Source of the DNA: Halovenus sp.
Lineage (GTDB): Archaea > Halobacteriota > Halobacteria > Halobacteriales > Haloarculaceae
Reading direction: 5' to 3'
DNA length: 43,617 nucleotides
Assembly (NCBI GenBank): GCA_028275025.1
Contig: JAQCNM010000036.1
Coordinates: forward strand, 1-43,617
In this document: positions 33,765-42,147 of the stretch, piece by piece
How positions within the stretch are numbered: the first letter of the stretch is position 1
Layout: every line of letters begins with the position of its first letter
The notes under the pieces: model-generated
The model's database searches: none
Seen by the model: the letters and a program-made list of their open reading frames with translations, nothing else
Told to the model about the DNA's origin: nothing
Made by a program: the position numbers and the translations under genes

Positions 33765-34901
33765 CTACCGGTCGAAGAGTCGCTCCGAGGCCAACTCGGC
33801 GCCGTCGACGAGTGCGCCGAGTTTCCGCCAGACGATATCGGGGTAGACGACGTTCGCACCGTCGACGACGGTCGCGAACCCACAGTCGGTGCCGGCCACG
33901 ACCCGCGTGGGGTCACCGACCGCTGCCGCGAACCGTTCGAGACGGTCAGCGACGACCTCGGGGTGTTCGACGATGTTCGACTTGACATCGACGACACCCG
34001 GGACGAGTTGCCAGTCCTCCGGGAGCGGGTGCTCCTCGAAGGTGTGATGCTCGTGTGCGTGTCGGGGGTTCGCCCCCTCGACCAGTAACCCCCCGACGTC
34101 GGCCTCGTAGAACAGGTCGACGAGCTCTGTGAGGTCGATATCGTGGTGGTGTGGGCCCGGGTAGTTGCCCCAACAGGCGTGGAGACGGATCTGCTCGTCG
34201 GGCACACCCGCAACCGCACGGTTCAGCGCCTCGATGTGTGTCTGCACACGCTCACGAAACGCCCCGACCGACTCGTTCTTGTAGGTGAGTGTAAACCCGG
34301 CGAGCAGGTCCGGTGCGTCGATCTGTAAGGTCGCACCGGTCTCGGCGACGAGTTCGTACTCGGTTGCGAGCGCGTCCGCGAGGTCGAACACGTACTCGCG
34401 CCGGGAGTCGTGGTGGGTGGTCTCGGTGAACCGCAGCACCGCCCCGGGCGAGGGGACGGTGTGAAACCGGCCATCGAACCGGGCGTCCGTCTGTTCGACC
34501 GCCGTCTGGAACCGGTCGAGCTCTGTCCGGAGCGCCTCTGCACCGACGTACGCGACATCGTCGACCGCAACCGGCCCACCGATGTTCTCCGACTCCCCGA
34601 CGACCCGCTCGCCGTACTCGGGGTAATCCTCGAGGTCCGACGGCCACTCGCGCTCGACGGTCCCCTGTCCGAAACCGTCGAGACGCTCGGTCACGTCGAC
34701 GGCGTAGGAGAGACGGCTCTGCTCGCCGTCGTTCGCGATGTCGAGTCCGACCTCGGCCTGCTTGCGGACGACACCGCGAACCGCCTCCGCAACCGCGCGC
34801 TCGAACCGCTCGCCCCTGTCCGACTGTGAGAGCAGCGTCTCCAGTTGCGCCGGTCGCGGCAGACTGCCGGTGTGGGTCGTCTGTATCCTGTGTTCGGCCA
34901 T
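33765..34901 (-). CDS. MetE C-terminal-like (cobalamin-independent methionine synthase II family) methyltransferase, 378 aa
   Basis: The start MAEHRIQTTHTGSLPRP is typical of the family; the ATG at 34901 is used and an upstream extension in the same frame is disregarded. Zinc ligands are visible as HAC (about residues 241-243) and the late Cys in GTDCGF near residue 339, with Glu in between, matching the vitamin-B12-independent methyltransferase fold that transfers methyl to homocysteine thiolate. The N-terminal MetE half is absent, as in archaeal core MetE and the epoxyalkane:CoM transferase-like group. Substrates are therefore uncertain. It is divergent from a small zinc protein gene. Confidence 0.85.
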   Translation of the reverse strand: MAEHRIQTTHTGSLPRPAQLETLLSQSDRGERFERAVAEAVRGVVRKQAEVGLDIANDGEQSRLSYAVDVTERLDGFGQGTVEREWPSDLEDYPEYGERVVGESENIGGPVAVDDVAYVGAEALRTELDRFQTAVEQTDARFDGRFHTVPSPGAVLRFTETTHHDSRREYVFDLADALATEYELVAETGATLQIDAPDLLAGFTLTYKNESVGAFRERVQTHIEALNRAVAGVPDEQIRLHACWGNYPGPHHHDIDLTELVDLFYEADVGGLLVEGANPRHAHEHHTFEEHPLPEDWQLVPGVVDVKSNIVEHPEVVADRLERFAAAVGDPTRVVAGTDCGFATVVDGANVVYPDIVWRKLGALVDGAELASERLFDR

Positions 34902-35036
34902 CGAGTGGTTCTGTGCACCCCGCCCACTAGTAGGTGTCGACCACACGCGAGGGGTTCACTGCCACACAGAGCCAGCGAGTGGTGCGTGAAAGCGGTGCGT
35001 GAACTTATCTACCGTCGGGCCGAAATCGGGGTACAG

Positions 35037-35219
35037 ATGGACCCGACCTCGGACCTCGACGAGGGCCGCGACGCCGAGGACGTACCGGCCTGTGAAACCT
35101 GCGGGGACCCGCTGACCGACCGTCCGGACCGCCGTGTCATCACCTGGGTCGAGGACGACCAGGTCCGGAGTGTGCAGTTCTGTGACGAGGACTGTCGCGA
35201 AAACTGGACCAGAGAGTAA
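35037..35219 (+). CDS. Small zinc-binding protein, 60 aa (DUF7576-like)
   Basis: Two Cys pairs, CETCGD and CDEDC, frame a short acidic beta region (VITWVEDDQVRSVQF), a treble-clef or zinc-finger layout. ATG 35037 is 29 nt after a CTTATCT TATA-like element (about 35004-35012), supporting leaderless expression; the longer open frame upstream is therefore rejected. It resembles haloarchaeal DUF7576-type proteins from memory. Function is unknown; such proteins are often regulatory or adaptors. Confidence 0.75.
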   Translation: MDPTSDLDEGRDAEDVPACETCGDPLTDRPDRRVITWVEDDQVRSVQFCDEDCRENWTRE

Positions 35220-35288
35220 CCGTCGCCGCGACGGCCGGCGGTTTCGCGGATAGCAACACGTATCCCCCCGTCGTTCGACCCAACAGAC

Positions 35289-35753
35289 ATGGAACCGGTC
35301 GAGGTGACGTCGTGTGTCGTCTACTCGCTGTTCGTGGGGCTGTGGACCGGGAGCGTCCTGTTCGTCGTGCTCGGTGTGTTGCCGATGGCACGACGGGGGG
35401 AGCTGAACGCGGCACCGCTACGGTCGGTCGCGGGAACGTTGCGGTGGGTCTCGCGGCTGAGCGCGGTGGCGCTCCTGCTCGTGGGCGCGCTGATAGCAGC
35501 CGCCCGGTACACCGGTGGCCCACTGACGGGAACAACCGGCGGGCAGTTGGTGGTCGGGATGGTCGTGCCGTGGGGTGTGCTCGCCGGGGCGGTGGAGGTG
35601 GGGACGGGCCGTCTTCGGAACGGCACGGAACGGGACAAGGTGCGGGAGCCGGCACGGGGGGCCTGGCGACTGTTTCTCCTCGCAGGGGCGGCGGCGGTAC
35701 TGTTGCTGGTGGTCGCCGGGCTGTTGGGGGCGTGGACGGCTGGCTATCTCTGA
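35289..35753 (+). CDS. Four-helix membrane protein, 154 aa
   Basis: Four hydrophobic helices (about residues 8-33, 53-73, 82-103 and 128-150) separated by short Arg-containing loops. It resembles the small haloarchaeal proteins often labelled 'transporter' or CopD-like, but I see no metal-ligand pattern. A GTATCC TATA-like element about 26 nt upstream suggests a leaderless transcript. The 3' end overlaps the convergent neighbour by 10 bp. Confidence 0.75.
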   Translation: MEPVEVTSCVVYSLFVGLWTGSVLFVVLGVLPMARRGELNAAPLRSVAGTLRWVSRLSAVALLLVGALIAAARYTGGPLTGTTGGQLVVGMVVPWGVLAGAVEVGTGRLRNGTERDKVREPARGAWRLFLLAGAAAVLLLVVAGLLGAWTAGYL

Positions 35754-36229
35754 GCGAGGCTGCCGAGCACACCGACGAACCCGGCGGCCACGACAGCCAG
35801 TCCGGCCAGAACTGTCAGGACCGTGCCAATCCCCGGGTCGAACGCACTCGGTGGCCCGACGTGACCACCCAGGCGGACGATGTCGGCGTCGCTGTCCGGA
35901 AAGAACCACGCGAACAGGCCGAGTCCAGTACCGGCCAGGCCGAACAGCAGTACCGCAACCCGAGCGGGAGTCGTCCAACGGACGAGTGCTACCGCCGCGG
36001 CGAGCAGGCCGAGCACGACGACAGCCTCCGGAACGAGTTCGAGTTCGCGCGCGGAGATGTCGTCCGGGGCACCGCGGCTGAGCGTCTCACCGGTGACGGT
36101 CACCCACGGGAGAAGATAGCTCCCGACCAGCCCCGCCCCACCGGCGACTGCCGCGGGTCTGAGGCCCGCGCCGAGGCGTGTCAGACCGTTTCTGCCGTCT
36201 CCGGATGACCCGTTCTCTGCTGGCTCCAC
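35744..36229 (-). CDS. Membrane protein of unknown function, 161 aa
   Basis: A hydrophilic 20-residue N-terminus is followed by about four hydrophobic helices, with an extracytoplasmic-type loop after the first (GETLSRGAPDD...) and an acidic patch FPDSDADIVR between helices. I do not recognise the family. The 3' end overlaps the convergent gene by 10 bp, and its 5' end is 42 nt from the stop of the sufS gene on the same strand, so it might be read through from sufS. Confidence 0.7.
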   Translation of the reverse strand: MEPAENGSSGDGRNGLTRLGAGLRPAAVAGGAGLVGSYLLPWVTVTGETLSRGAPDDISARELELVPEAVVVLGLLAAAVALVRWTTPARVAVLLFGLAGTGLGLFAWFFPDSDADIVRLGGHVGPPSAFDPGIGTVLTVLAGLAVVAAGFVGVLGSLAQR

Positions 36230-36271
36230 GCTCCGGGTACCGGCTGTCGGTACAAAAACGCGGCGGGTGTG

Positions 36272-37519
36272 CTACGCAAACAGCTGTCGGGCGTCGTCGA
36301 TAGCGCCGATCAGCGCGTCGATCTCTGCTCTCGTGTTGTAGATGTAGAACGATGCCCGGGCCGTCGCGGTCACGCCGAACTTGTCGTGGAGCGGCTGGGT
36401 GCAGTGGTGGCCGGCGCGAACCGCGACGGAGTAGTCGTTGAGCACCTCGGAGAGGTCGTGGGCGTGGACACCCTCGACGTCGAAGGCGACGAGCCCGCCA
36501 CGGGGTTCGCCCGCGGGCGGACCGAACACGTCGATATCGTCGAACTCGCCGAGTCGTTCGAGCGTGTACTGTGCCAGTTTCCGCTCGTGGCGCTCGACGC
36601 GCTCCATCCCGATGTCGTCGAGGTAGTCGGCGGCGGCCGCCAGCGCGATTCCCTGCCCGATGGCTGGGGTTCCGGCCTCGAACTTCCAGGGCACCTCGTT
36701 CCAGGTTGAGTCCTCGAACGTGACCCGTCGGATCATCTCGCCGCCGTAGTTGAACGGCTCCATCTCCTCGAGCAGCTCCTGTCTCCCGTAGAGACAGCCG
36801 ATTCCGGTTGGTCCGGCCATCTTGTGTCCCGAGAACGCGTAGAAATCTGCCCCCATCTCCTCGACGTCGACGGGCATCGTGGGTGCCGACTGTGCGCCGT
36901 CGATAAACGCCAGCGCGTCGTGGTCGTGAGCGAGGTCGGCGAGGTCGCCGACCGGGTTGATCGTACCGAGCGTGTTCGAGACGTGGACGGCACTGACCAT
37001 CTCGGTGTCGTCTGTGATGAGCTCCGCCGCGTGCTCCATGTCGAGGTGCCCCGTCTCGTCGACACGAATGTACTCCACCTCGGCGCCGGTACGCTTCGCG
37101 ATCTGTTGCCAGGTCACCAGCGAGGCGTGGTGTTCCATCTCGGTCGCCACGATGCGGTCACCCGGACCGAGCTGGTCCAGCCCCCAGGCGTAGGCGACCA
37201 GGTTCTCGGACTCCGTGGTGTTGCGCGTGAACACGAGCTCCTTTCGCCCGCCACTCGCACCGATAAACTCCGCGAGGCGGTCGTGGGCCTCCTCGTAGGC
37301 GATGCTCGCCTCCTGACTCAGCTGGTGGAGGCCACGGTGGATGTTCGCGTTTGTCTCCCGGTAGTAGTCGGCGATCGTCTCGACAACCGGCTCCGGGGTC
37401 TGTGATGTCGCTGCGTTGTCGAGATACACGAGCTGCTCGCCGCCAAACTCCCGCTGCAGTATCGGGAAATCCTCACGGATTGCCGCAACGTCTAGGGTGT
37501 CCGGCTCGGTCGTTGCCAT
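36272..37519 (-). CDS. sufS: Cysteine desulfurase, SufS type, 415 aa
   Basis: A PLP-dependent aminotransferase-fold enzyme that removes sulfur from cysteine for Fe-S cluster assembly. Markers include YLDNAATSQTP at the N-terminus, NTTESEN, the PLP lysine in FSGHKMAGPTGIG (about residue 231) and the catalytic cysteine in RAGHHCTQPLH (about residue 373) on a short SufS-type loop. The length matches SufS rather than IscS. ATG 37519 is used: a BRE/TATA pair (CCGAAATAAAG, about 37546-37556) is about 31 nt upstream, and upstream in-frame sequence belongs to a decayed halocyanin gene. No sufBCD genes are adjacent. Confidence 0.95.
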   Translation of the reverse strand: MATTEPDTLDVAAIREDFPILQREFGGEQLVYLDNAATSQTPEPVVETIADYYRETNANIHRGLHQLSQEASIAYEEAHDRLAEFIGASGGRKELVFTRNTTESENLVAYAWGLDQLGPGDRIVATEMEHHASLVTWQQIAKRTGAEVEYIRVDETGHLDMEHAAELITDDTEMVSAVHVSNTLGTINPVGDLADLAHDHDALAFIDGAQSAPTMPVDVEEMGADFYAFSGHKMAGPTGIGCLYGRQELLEEMEPFNYGGEMIRRVTFEDSTWNEVPWKFEAGTPAIGQGIALAAAADYLDDIGMERVERHERKLAQYTLERLGEFDDIDVFGPPAGEPRGGLVAFDVEGVHAHDLSEVLNDYSVAVRAGHHCTQPLHDKFGVTATARASFYIYNTRAEIDALIGAIDDARQLFA

Positions 37520-37524
37520 TACCT

Positions 37525-37556
37525 TCCGTACGGACCGGATGGGGAACTTTATTTCG
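37525..37556 (-). promoter_or_regulatory. sufS promoter with 10-bp palindrome over the predicted start site
   Basis: On the minus strand CCGAAATAAAG (BRE + TATA, about 37546-37556) is followed by the perfect palindrome TCCGTACGGA (37525-37534), centred where transcription should begin, six bases before the ATG. An operator is plausible, but it differs from the iron boxes at 19.6-28.5 kb. Confidence 0.55.
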
Positions 37557-37638
37557 GTTCGTGTGAACTCTGCTTGCAGTTGTAACAACCCCGCTCGGGA
37601 TGCAGGGCTGCCGGGGCTGTCGTCTCCGTGCCGGCAGG

Positions 37639-37930
37639 TCACCCATCCACGACAGCACCGACCGTGTCGGCTCCGACAGGGTGCAACAGTGGTCGTACCG
37701 GCACGTGAGTCCGGGTGTGCTCGCGGGGCCTGCCCGGTCCGGGTATCCGCGCCGAGAGCCCCGGTAGCTGTCGACGACCGACTGCTCGCTGTCGAACCCG
37801 CCGGAGGCCCAGTAGCCCCGTCAGGGTAGCCCTCTTGGAACGCAGTGACGGTGTGGGGGTGTGAACTGGTGTTGCGAAACTCCACCGTGGTCCCAGCGGT
37901 CGGGAACGACCCGGGCACTGTCGCGGGCCG
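37639..37930 (-). pseudogene. Halocyanin (plastocyanin-like blue copper protein) relic with frameshifts
   Basis: Reading the minus strand in successive frames gives a halocyanin-like order: GTTVEFRNTSSHPHTVTAF with the first Cu-ligand His, then EGYPDGA in the same frame. After a 1-base loss at about 37811 comes ASGGFDSEQSVVDSYRG, then RYDHCCTLSE where the Cys/His ligand region should be, and after another shift near 37682 GADTVGAVVDG and a TGA (37639-37641). The consensus from known halocyanins would be continuous through these pieces. The signal peptide and N-terminus are not recognisable. At least two frameshifts make it nonfunctional. The first frame happens to be continuous with sufS, which is not an extension of that gene. 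Confidence 0.7.
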
Positions 37931-38072
37931 GAGACAGCAGGCCGGTCGGACACCGGGGAGCCGACACGGCCGTCCGGAGAGAACAGCTCGACCGACAACA
38001 GACCACAGCCGGGCTAGTGAGAGTCGTGTGTCTCGGCGTTATGCTTATGTACCCACCGGGTGAGTCAACCGT

Positions 38073-38315
38073 ATGGGTGTACTCGATTCGTTCGGTGCGC
38101 TGGCGAGTGCGGTGCTCGCTGCGCTTGTCATGTTGGTGTTCGCCATCCTGAGTGTGTTCGTCACGGTGTTTATCGTCGACGTCGCAGTCGACATCGCCGG
38201 CCTGGACCCGGTAGAGGACGGGTTCATCGTGCTCGGCGCCAGTATTATCGCCGCGGCGGCGATTATCGCTGGCGGCACCGGCTTTGGACTGCCGGAGGAC
38301 GACTCCGGGTTCTGA
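38073..38315 (+). CDS. Small membrane protein, 80 aa
   Basis: Two hydrophobic helices (about residues 8-37 and 50-68) flank an acidic loop (VDVAVDIAGLDPVEDG) and the tail ends in acidic EDDSGF. A GTTATGC TATA-like element (about 38039-38047) is 28 nt before the ATG, consistent with a leaderless gene. I do not recognise a family with known function; similar two-helix proteins are common in haloarchaea. Confidence 0.8.
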   Translation: MGVLDSFGALASAVLAALVMLVFAILSVFVTVFIVDVAVDIAGLDPVEDGFIVLGASIIAAAAIIAGGTGFGLPEDDSGF

Positions 38316-38442
38316 ACCCAGGTCGCAGTGCTCGCGACGAACTCGGTGCTGTGAGACACTGCCGAACACCGACACACCGTGATGGTGAATCGGTCGTCCG
38401 GTGTGGTACCCGCGCCGAACGGCCGACACCCCTGTTTGCAGG

Positions 38443-38571
38443 TCAGAACCTGTAAACCACTACGGGGCCGCCACACCGGGGGCAGGCCGTTGCACCGGCA
38501 GAGAGGTTCTTTCCGCAGTCTCGACACTCGACGTGCTCCGTCTCGGTCGCCCGGTCGCCGCCGTCCGTCAT
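38443..38571 (-). CDS. Small zinc-ribbon protein, 42 aa
   Basis: It contains CRDCGKN and CPRCGG, a complete four-Cys ribbon, and ends VVVYRF. The ATG at 38571 (MTDGGDR) is chosen as it is the usual type of start; another ATG six codons upstream (38589) is equally possible. A GATATAGC sequence lies too close to the start to be its TATA box. The function is unknown; such mini-ribbons are widespread in haloarchaea. Confidence 0.7.
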   Translation of the reverse strand: MTDGGDRATETEHVECRDCGKNLSAGATACPRCGGPVVVYRF

Positions 38572-38589
38572 CGCTATATCCGATCTCAT

Positions 38590-38964
38590 GACTAACGCCC
38601 TGTCTAACGTACCCACGGTATTGTCGCCTTGGTAACCGTACACATTCGCCGCTTTCGGTACGATGATGTCAGAGTCGTCGCCTAGATGGTGGGCGAGTCC
38701 CGGCGGGAACTTACACTGTGTCGGCGAGAGGGGCGGTCGGCGGGTCCACACGGGGCGGTTCGGGCGGCACGGTATCGACACGTCGACCGTCGCTGTTGCT
38801 GACAGCCGTGGCTGTCTCGTGCCGTCGGTGCGAAACGGTTTTGTTCACGACAGGACTACCAAAGCTGAATGCAGTTCGCTCCCCTCTGGCGGTGGCGTGT
38901 GCAGCACCTGGGAGCGGACAGTATCGTCACCCCGGTCACCCGGGCCTAACCTGATGTGACTACG
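38590..38964. other. Gene-free stretch upstream of trpS
   Basis: No reading frame with haloarchaeal coding character is seen. A possible promoter for trpS (CGAAACGGTTTTG, about 38829-38841) would give a leader of about 160 nt. No tRNA or recognised sRNA box is found. Confidence 0.5.
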
Positions 38965-38997
38965 GGGCGATGCTCACTCCCTCTCCTGGCATCGCCC
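38965..38997 (+). promoter_or_regulatory. 9-bp perfect hairpin in the trpS leader
   Basis: GGGCGATGC (38965-38973) and GCATCGCCC (38989-38997) pair perfectly around a pyrimidine-rich 15-nt loop (TCACTCCCTCTCCTG). The hairpin ends 27 nt before the trpS ATG at 39025. With seven G:C pairs it would be stable even in high salt. It may be a leader control element for trpS, an upstream gene's terminator (no T run follows, which argues against this), or a DNA operator. Confidence 0.7.
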
Positions 38998-39024
38998 GTC
39001 AGACAGCTATCCGACACACCAGTC

Positions 39025-40209
39025 ATGACAGACACACCAGCGTCAGAAACAGAAACTACCGACTACAGCAACGGAGAGGCCACCGTCACGCCGTACACCG
39101 TCGAGGGTGAGGTCGACTACGAGCGGTTGCTCGACCGTTTCGGCGCGGACCGACTCACCGACGAACAAGTCGAACGGTTTCCCGACCACCCGATGATCCG
39201 GCGTCGGGTCTACTACGCCGGGCGGGGCGTCGACCGGTATCTCGCGGCCGCCGAGGCCGGTGACACCCACTCTATCGTCACCGGTGTCGGCCCGTCCGGG
39301 CCGATGCACCTCGGTCACGTGCTCGTGTTCTATCTGGCCAGACGGCTCCAGCGGGCGACCGGGGCACACGTCTACATCCCGCTCTCGGACGACGAGAAGT
39401 ACTACACGAAGGAGATGAGTTTCGAGGAGATAAGCGCAGCCACGCGGTCGAACCTGCGTGACCTGCTCGCGGTGGGGTTCGACCCCGAGCGGACGCGTAT
39501 CGTCGTCGACCGTCTCGACGCCGACGTCCTGTACCCACACGCGGCCCGGGTCGCCGGTGATATCACCCAGTCCACGGTCGAGGCCGTCTACGGCGACCCA
39601 CCGAACGTCGGGTTCTCGTTTTACCCGGCGATGCAGGCCACGCATCTCGTGCTCCCCCAACTCGTCCACGGACGCCACCCGACACTCGTGCCCGTCGCTG
39701 TCGACCAGGACCCACACGTCCGGGTCTGTCGTGACGTCGCCGGAAAGGCGCGGTACGACGTCTCGAAACCGGGTGCCCTGCTCGGCAAGTTCCTCCCGGC
39801 ACTGGACGGGCCGGGAAAGATGAGTTCCAGCGGCGACACGCCCGTTATCGAACTCACCGACGACCGCGAGACCGTTCGCGAGACGGTGATGCGACACGCG
39901 TACTCGGGTGGCCGTGTCGACGTCGAGGAGCACCGCGAACACGGGGGTGACCCGTCGGTCGACGTGGCCTACCAGTACCTGTACTCGTTTTTCGACGCCG
40001 ACGACGAGCGCGTCGAGCGACTCGCCCGCGAGTACCGGGCAGGCGAGTTGCTGACCGGCGAGCTAAAGTCGATTGCGGCCGACGCTATCACCGAGTTTCT
40101 CGCGGCCCACCAGCAGCGCCGGGACGCGCTCGGCAAACTCGAACGGGAACTGGACCGGTACCGGTTGCGCGAGAACGAACGAGAGCGGTTGCGTCCGTCG
40201 GTGCTTTGA
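39025..40209 (+). CDS. trpS: Tryptophanyl-tRNA synthetase, 394 aa
   Basis: It charges tRNA-Trp. The class I signature GPSGPMHLGH (about residue 92, the HIGH equivalent), SDDEKYYTKEM and the KMSSS loop (about residue 269) are intact, with the TrpRS-type YPAMQATH and VDQDPHVRVCRD segments in between. ATG 39025 (MTDTPASETET) is chosen; an in-frame upstream extension begins before the leader hairpin and encodes no conserved residues. The length fits archaeal TrpRS with a short acidic N-terminal extension. Confidence 0.95.
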   Translation: MTDTPASETETTDYSNGEATVTPYTVEGEVDYERLLDRFGADRLTDEQVERFPDHPMIRRRVYYAGRGVDRYLAAAEAGDTHSIVTGVGPSGPMHLGHVLVFYLARRLQRATGAHVYIPLSDDEKYYTKEMSFEEISAATRSNLRDLLAVGFDPERTRIVVDRLDADVLYPHAARVAGDITQSTVEAVYGDPPNVGFSFYPAMQATHLVLPQLVHGRHPTLVPVAVDQDPHVRVCRDVAGKARYDVSKPGALLGKFLPALDGPGKMSSSGDTPVIELTDDRETVRETVMRHAYSGGRVDVEEHREHGGDPSVDVAYQYLYSFFDADDERVERLAREYRAGELLTGELKSIAADAITEFLAAHQQRRDALGKLERELDRYRLRENERERLRPSVL

Positions 40210-40370
40210 TATTCTCGCCGTGTTGGAGCGTGAGGACTTTGTGGATGGTTTGTCGAACTCCAGAGTGAAACACGGGGCTGTCTCCTTGGTTTGTCGGAAC
40301 CCCCGAACCCGGCGAGACCTACCCCGTGATGGAGAACACCGCTGGTGAGTGGAGACAACAGCAGGGCGTG

Positions 40371-41540
40371 TCACGTTCCTGCAAGTGGGAGGGCGACAAA
40401 CGCCACGTAGGATAGGGCGGTTGCGACCGAGGGACCGATTATCCAGAACGCGACGAACCGCACGACAGTCGAGCGGTCGAACAGTGCTGTCGCGTCCCGG
40501 ACGTGTTCGGGGGGCTCCTCGCCGGCGCTCGAACCGTCGGGGGTCTCGGCTGCCAGCGCATCCACGGTGAGGTCCGCTTCGAGGTCGCCCCGCACCAGGT
40601 CGCTCGCCGGTGTCGGGCGCGTCGCACGACCCCAGCCGAGTCCGACGATACACATCACCGTCGCGAGAGCCAGGCTTATCGGGACGCCGAGCGCCGAGGC
40701 CACGGTCGTGATACTCGCACCAACGACCATGACGACTGTCGCCGCTAACAACGGGAGGTCGGTGAGACCGTTGCCGACAGATTCCATCGTGCGGCGAGCG
40801 ATCGTGAACGCACCGAGGCCGATGGCGACGGTCCCAAGTCCGACACCCGCGTCGACGCCGATGAGACCACCACCGACGAGCGGTGCGACCGCGTTCGCGA
40901 CGTTGCTCGCACCGGCACTGAACGCCATGTAACAGGCGATGACCAGCACGAACCCCGTGCTGAGCAGTTCACGACGTGTCGTTCCCGGTCCCAGTGTGGG
41001 CACGGGCAACACGCCGGAGCGGTCGAACACCAGAAGTGGCCCGTCCGACTGTTCGAGCGCGACCTGCCGCTCGAGAGAGGGGTACAGGTAACGGCCGATA
41101 AACGCCCCGAACCAGAACCCGAGCAACGGCGCGATGAGCCACCACACCATGATCGAACCGACAACGGCGTAGTTCAGTTGCCCGGTGGCGAGCCCCAGTC
41201 CGGCGATAGCACCCACGGCCGTCATCGATGTCGAGACCGGCACACCGTACAGGTTCGCCAGCAACATCCCCAGTCCGATAAACCCCAACACGACGACACT
41301 GGCCTCGGCAGAGAACGCCGCCTCCGGTACGATGGTCCCACCGAGGGTGTCGATGACGTTACGACCGACCGTCCACCCACCCAGAAAAACAAAGAACGTC
41401 ATCAGCGCCGCGGCGGCGGTCTTGTTGACGAGTTGAGCACCGATAGGCGGACCCCAGGCGACACCCGTCGACGAACCACCGATATTGAATCCGACGAAAA
41501 CGCCGGCCCCGAGAGCGACCAGAAGAAGTGCAGAGACCAT
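40371..41540 (-). CDS. PiT-family inorganic phosphate transporter, 389 aa (second copy)
   Basis: About ten hydrophobic helices in two inverted halves. The PiT signature is intact in the C-terminal half as SAGASNVANAVAPL and recognisable in the N-terminal half (GFNIGGSSTGVAWGP). A long hydrophilic acidic loop (about residues 300-345, with EEPPEH) separates the last helices. ATG 41540 lies 29 nt after a TCTATATGA TATA element (about 41566-41574), supporting it over an in-frame ATG nine codons upstream at 41567, which would sit on the TATA box. It is closer to the classical GANDxAN form than the transporter at 15645. Phosphate is the likely substrate; sulfate cannot be excluded. Confidence 0.9.
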   Translation of the reverse strand: MVSALLLVALGAGVFVGFNIGGSSTGVAWGPPIGAQLVNKTAAAALMTFFVFLGGWTVGRNVIDTLGGTIVPEAAFSAEASVVVLGFIGLGMLLANLYGVPVSTSMTAVGAIAGLGLATGQLNYAVVGSIMVWWLIAPLLGFWFGAFIGRYLYPSLERQVALEQSDGPLLVFDRSGVLPVPTLGPGTTRRELLSTGFVLVIACYMAFSAGASNVANAVAPLVGGGLIGVDAGVGLGTVAIGLGAFTIARRTMESVGNGLTDLPLLAATVVMVVGASITTVASALGVPISLALATVMCIVGLGWGRATRPTPASDLVRGDLEADLTVDALAAETPDGSSAGEEPPEHVRDATALFDRSTVVRFVAFWIIGPSVATALSYVAFVALPLAGT

Positions 41541-41974
41541 ACTACAACTCACACGGGAACTCGTCATATAGATTCTGATTGTGTCGGCTCGGTGCCGGCT
41601 ACCGGACCCCCGGCTATCCGTGAGTGAGAGACGGCGGCTCCGACCGGAGACTGGGTGCAGACACCGGGAGTCGGCGGTTGCGGGCACAGACCAGGGCTGC
41701 TGGTGAGCACCGGCGCGACCGTGGGCACGCAGAACACGGTGGACGTCGAGACAACAAACGACTAACCGATGCTCGACACGCTGGACGGTAATCGAGGTGG
41801 CCTGGCGCGAATCACGCGTGAGGGAGCCGACACAGTCGACTGCTCCCCCCGAGGCGGCCCACCCCTCGCGTGACTGTACGACGGGAGAGGTCGACAGACG
41901 GGGGTCAGGCTGGACGGCAATCAGACGCGTGGCTGTCTGGCAGTTGCCACTGGGGACGTAACGTTTTAGAGTAG
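41541..41974. other. Intergenic region, 434 bp
   Basis: It contains only the TATA element of the PiT gene at its left end. Two imperfect 13-15 bp repeats (CTGGACGG[T/C]AATC near 41782 and 41910) are present. No convincing ORF, tRNA or sRNA is seen. Confidence 0.5.
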
Positions 41975-42091
41975 TGCCCGGGGAGGGCTCCGAACCCTCG
42001 ATCTCCGCATGTCCCAGGTTACGGGAGCGGAGGATGCCGCCGTTGTGAAACCCTATGAGTGCGGCGCTATGTCCAGCTAAGCCACCCGGGC
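41975..42091 (-). tRNA. Elongator tRNA-Met (CAT) with 43-nt intron
   Basis: Exon 1 (42091-42054) starts GCCCGGG and ends in the anticodon loop CTCATA. The intron is 42053-42011, between positions 37 and 38. Exon 2 (42010-41975) begins with A38 and the anticodon-stem half TGCGG, which pairs with CCGCA. The T arm is GAGGG/CCCTC and the 3' acceptor CCCGGGC with discriminator A; CCA is not encoded. An intron at 37/38 in elongator tRNA-Met is known in haloarchaea. A TTAAAG TATA-like element near 42121 is 30 nt upstream. Confidence 0.93.
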
Positions 42092-42147
42092 GCACAAGAC
42101 GGTAACGGGGTGTCGGTCTTTAACGTTCCCATTACGGGTCGCGGGTG

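Noticed and set aside
37520-37918. N-terminal extension of sufS
   Set aside because: The extension is a halocyanin relic in the same frame by chance; a BRE/TATA pair and conserved SufS start support ATG 37519.
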